A program made the translations under genes and the position numbers. The notes below the pieces were generated by a model. That model was not told the DNA's origin, did not search any database, and was given only the letters and a program-made list of their open reading frames with translations. Positions 14,466 to 16,692 of a stretch of 16,692 nt of DNA are shown here, piece after piece. The stretch covers positions 1-16,692 of the forward strand of contig JAIEFH010000238.1 of NCBI GenBank assembly GCA_029067025.1. The letters run 5' to 3'. The DNA is from Oscillospiraceae bacterium (GTDB lineage Bacteria; Bacillota; Clostridia; Oscillospirales; Oscillospiraceae). The first letter of the stretch is position 1. Each line of letters starts with the position of its first letter.

Positions 14466-14777
14466 TCAAATGCGATCCGGGTCGCCCCCGGAGAAATGGA
14501 CGCCGTTCCGCTTGGCCAGCGTCCGGGCCAGGGCCGCGCCGTCCTCGTCCAGGCCGCGGTTCTCAATGACCACCTCGCCCCACCAAAGCCCGGCGCGCCG
14601 CAGCCACAGCAGGGCCTTGACGGTCTGTTCCAGCCCGCTGCCGTCCCCTTTCGCGTCTACCACCATCCGGGCGGGGCACACCCCCGGCAGCAGCAGCGCG
14701 CCCACCACCAGCCACCCCAGGCTCACCAGCCCGAAGGCCGCCAGCAGCACCGCCAGAAATTGAAATACCTGCGTCAT
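14466..14777 (-). CDS. Unrecognised small membrane protein
   Basis: 103-aa protein of unknown function. One long or two short hydrophobic segments span about 5-33, followed by a soluble part (about 36-103) with MVVDAKGDGSGLEQTVKAL and GEVVIENRGLDEDG, which suggests a small alternating alpha/beta fold exposed to the cytoplasm. The ATG at 14777 has a strong AGGAGG about 8 nt upstream, which supports a real gene. It lies 54 bp after the phosphatase stop and 42 bp before the carboxypeptidase start, all on the same strand. I do not recognise the family and make no functional call. Confidence 0.75.
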   Translation of the reverse strand: MTQVFQFLAVLLAAFGLVSLGWLVVGALLLPGVCPARMVVDAKGDGSGLEQTVKALLWLRRAGLWWGEVVIENRGLDEDGAALARTLAKRNGVHFSGGDPDRI

Positions 14778-14831
14778 TTCCGCCGCCTCCTTTTAAAACT
14801 GAGGCATTCTATGGCGGCGGGCGCTTTTTTG

Positions 14832-15419
14832 TCACCGATTGAAATGTACCAGTTCCGCTCCGGCCTCGTCCACCCGGATGGCGGAATAGGTTCCGTGGCG
14901 GAAGAACCATTCTGGCCGGAGCAGTTCCTGCTCCCCCGCCAGCCCCAGGTGGTACAGGATGAGGGACAGCGAGCCGTTGTGGGCCACCACCAGGGTGTCC
15001 TCCCCCCGCCGGACAAGCTCGTCTACGCATCCGCCCACCCGCGCCAGTATATGGGCGGGCGGCTCTCCGCCGGGGGGCGTAGTGTGGAACCAGTCGGACA
15101 GGAGCCGGCCGATGTGGTCGCCAAAGCGGGCCTCCGCCGCGCCCCAGCTCAACCCCTCCAGCTCGCCCATGTCCTGCTCCCGCAGGGCGGGGCAGGTTTC
15201 CGGGACCACAAACCGGCCCTCGGTGCAGATCATGGCGGTGTCCCACGCCCGGGACAGGGGGCTGGCCGCGCAGCGGGTGAACTCCACCTCGCGCAGCTTG
15301 TCCGCCGCCTGCCTTGCCTGCTCCCGGCCCAGCTCGGTGAGGGGGTAGTCCCGTACGCCGAAAAACAACTGCCGCTCATTGCCGGTGGACTGGCCGTGGC
15401 GCACCAGATAAAGGTACAT
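14832..15419 (-). CDS. Histidine phosphatase family protein (phosphoglycerate-mutase-like)
   Basis: 195-aa phosphatase or mutase of the histidine phosphatase superfamily. The N-terminal LVRHGQS places the phospho-accepting His8 after Arg7; Arg57 in SPLSRAWDTA, Glu81 in the REQDMGELEG block and His147 in VVAHNGSL complete the expected catalytic set. The size and REQDMGELEG pattern resemble small broad-specificity members such as CobC, GpmB or PhoE types rather than the larger glycolytic mutase. The natural substrate cannot be deduced. The start at 15419 has AAGGAGG upstream, 15 bp after the preceding membrane-protein gene, so the two are likely co-expressed. Confidence 0.92.
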   Translation of the reverse strand: MYLYLVRHGQSTGNERQLFFGVRDYPLTELGREQARQAADKLREVEFTRCAASPLSRAWDTAMICTEGRFVVPETCPALREQDMGELEGLSWGAAEARFGDHIGRLLSDWFHTTPPGGEPPAHILARVGGCVDELVRRGEDTLVVAHNGSLSLILYHLGLAGEQELLRPEWFFRHGTYSAIRVDEAGAELVHFNR

Positions 15420-15434
15420 ATGAGGAACCTCCTT

Positions 15435-15923
15435 CTAAAACAGGCTGGCCACACCGTAGGTCAAAATACTGATGGCAAGGCCCGCCGTCACCACCCCGGC
15501 AATCATCGAGGGGAGGGCGCGGCGCAATGGCATATCCAGGAAAGCCGCCGCCATCGAACCCGTCCACGCCCCGGTGCCGGGCAGGGGGATGGCCACGAAA
15601 ATGGCCAGCCCCAGGTACTTGTATTTGTTCACCCGCCGCCCCTTCAGATGAGCTTTGCGCTCCAGCGCGTCTACCAGCCGGTTCAGCTTAGGCAGCTTCT
15701 CCCGTGTCCACTGGAAAACGCGCCGGATATAGACGATGATGAAGGGGACGGGAATCAGGTTGCCAATCGTAGAGGCCAGAAACGCCGCCCACACCGGCAG
15801 CCCAGCGGCCACCCCGAAGGGGATGCCCCCCCGCAGCTCCACCACCGGGAGCATGGACACCAGCATGGTGAGGGTAAACTCCCCCATCATGGTCTCCGTC
15901 AGCCATTGCAGATTCAGTTCCAT
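15435..15923 (-). CDS. Small integral membrane protein, COG2426-type ('small multidrug export' family)
   Basis: 162-aa polytopic membrane protein. PVVELRGGIPFG (about 26-37) and AIPLPGTGAWTG (about 111-122) are the two signature motifs of the PF06695/COG2426 family, which is named for multidrug export although direct transport evidence is limited. Four or so hydrophobic segments surround a basic cytoplasmic stretch (about 67-103, WTREKLPKL then ERKAHLKGRR). The start at 15923 has AAGGAG upstream, and that ribosome site lies at the very end of uvrA, whose stop is 12 bp away. Close spacing suggests transcriptional coupling with uvrA. The transported substrate, if any, is unknown. Confidence 0.88.
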   Translation of the reverse strand: MELNLQWLTETMMGEFTLTMLVSMLPVVELRGGIPFGVAAGLPVWAAFLASTIGNLIPVPFIIVYIRRVFQWTREKLPKLNRLVDALERKAHLKGRRVNKYKYLGLAIFVAIPLPGTGAWTGSMAAAFLDMPLRRALPSMIAGVVTAGLAISILTYGVASLF

Positions 15924-15935
15924 GGTCTGCTCCTT

Positions 15936-16692
15936 TTACTCCAGCACCGTTTTCAGGTATTTGCCTGTGTAGCTCTCGGGATGCCTTGCCACTTCCTCCG
16001 GCGTGCCCGTGCATACCACGCTGCCGCCGCCGGAGCCGCCCTCCGGCCCCAGGTCTATAATATAATCCGCCGTCTTGATGACGTCAAGGTTGTGCTCGAT
16101 GACCACCACCGTGTTCCCCTTGTCCACAAACCGCTGGAGCACATCCACCAGCTGGTGGACGTCGGCGGTGTGCAGGCCGGTGGTGGGCTCGTCCAGGATA
16201 TAGATGGTGGAGCCGGTGGACTGCTTGGACAGCTCGGTGGCCAGCTTTACCCGCTGGGCCTCGCCGCCGGACAGGGTGGTGGAGGGCTGGCCCAGCTTCA
16301 CGTAGCCCAGGCCCACTTCTTTCAGGGTTTTGACCCGGTTGTACAGCTTGGGCAGGTTCTCGAAGAAGGGCAGGGCCTCTTCCACCGTCATCTCCAGCAC
16401 CTCGTGGATGTTCTTGCCCTTGTAGCGCACCTCCAGGGTTTCCCGGTTGTACCGCTTGCCCTTGCACACCTCGCAGGGCACGTAGATGTCGGGGAGGAAG
16501 TGCATTTCGATCTTCAGCAGGCCGTCGCCGGAGCAGGCTTCGCAGCGTCCGCCCCGGACGTTGAAGGAGAACCGGCCCGGGCCGTAGCCCCGGCTCTTGG
16601 CGTCCGGGGTGGAGGCGAACAGCTCCCGGATGTCGTTGAACAGCCCCGTGTAGGTGGCGGGGTTGGACCGGGGGGTGCGGCCGATGGGGGAC
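15936..16692 (-). CDS. uvrA: Excinuclease ABC subunit A, C-terminal part (5' end beyond window)
   Basis: DNA damage-recognition ATPase of nucleotide excision repair. The last 252 codons or so of a protein normally about 940 aa long are present; the reading frame is open to the window edge. It enters at SPIGRTPRSNPATYTG, which follows the second Walker A region in UvrA. The C-terminal zinc finger is visible as CEAC and CEVC pairs about 20 residues apart. The second ABC domain shows signature LSGGEAQRVKLATEL, Walker B IYILDEPTTGLH and the VVVIEHNLDVIKTADYIIDLGPEGG block. The frame ends in YLKTVLE at 15936. The gene appears intact within the window and leads the minus-strand cluster. Confidence 0.97.
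   Translation of the reverse strand, partial: SPIGRTPRSNPATYTGLFNDIRELFASTPDAKSRGYGPGRFSFNVRGGRCEACSGDGLLKIEMHFLPDIYVPCEVCKGKRYNRETLEVRYKGKNIHEVLEMTVEEALPFFENLPKLYNRVKTLKEVGLGYVKLGQPSTTLSGGEAQRVKLATELSKQSTGSTIYILDEPTTGLHTADVHQLVDVLQRFVDKGNTVVVIEHNLDVIKTADYIIDLGPEGGSGGGSVVCTGTPEEVARHPESYTGKYLKTVLE

Overview
The window looks like a chromosomal stretch from a GC-rich Gram-positive anaerobe, most likely a gut Clostridia of the Oscillospiraceae type. This is inferred from lipobox-type binding proteins (no outer membrane implied), strong AGGAGG ribosome sites, two TTG starts, a YesN-type regulator and the gene mix; no rRNA or other taxonomic marker is present.

There are four transcription blocks. 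(1) Positions 1-5999, minus strand: an oligopeptide/dipeptide-type ABC importer in the order binding lipoprotein, oppB, oppC, oppD, with oppD cut by the window start and an oppF partner expected beyond it. The binding protein (776 aa) and OppC (519 aa) are both much longer than usual because of internal insertions. (2) Positions 6558-10256, plus strand: a complete mglBAC galactose/glucose-type ABC importer, ending in a clear rho-independent terminator. (3) Positions 10432-12855, plus strand: a YesN-like response regulator (REC plus AraC-type HTH) with its own promoter and a doubly hairpinned leader, then an unrecognised lipoprotein and a terminator. No histidine kinase is present. (4) Positions 12927-16692, minus strand: the 3' end of uvrA, a COG2426-type small membrane protein, a histidine phosphatase, an unrecognised small membrane protein and an M32 carboxypeptidase, closely spaced and probably co-transcribed.

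The importers are divergent and share a 558-bp AT-rich regulatory region (6000-6557), the only stretch over 300 bp without a gene. It holds a good promoter for each direction. The peptide-importer leader folds into four back-to-back hairpins. The mglB side carries a 7-bp direct repeat with exact 21-bp periodicity inside a 9-bp inverted repeat, a layout suited to an AraC-family activator such as the one encoded downstream. In both importers the binding-protein gene is separated from the next gene by long GC-rich hairpins without U-tracts, which probably allow excess binding protein.

No CRISPR array, tRNA, rRNA, insertion sequence or phage gene was seen. I found no convincing wholly new system. 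The most distinctive items are the enlarged OppC and binding protein pair, the structured leaders, and the kinase-less regulator with its companion lipoprotein.
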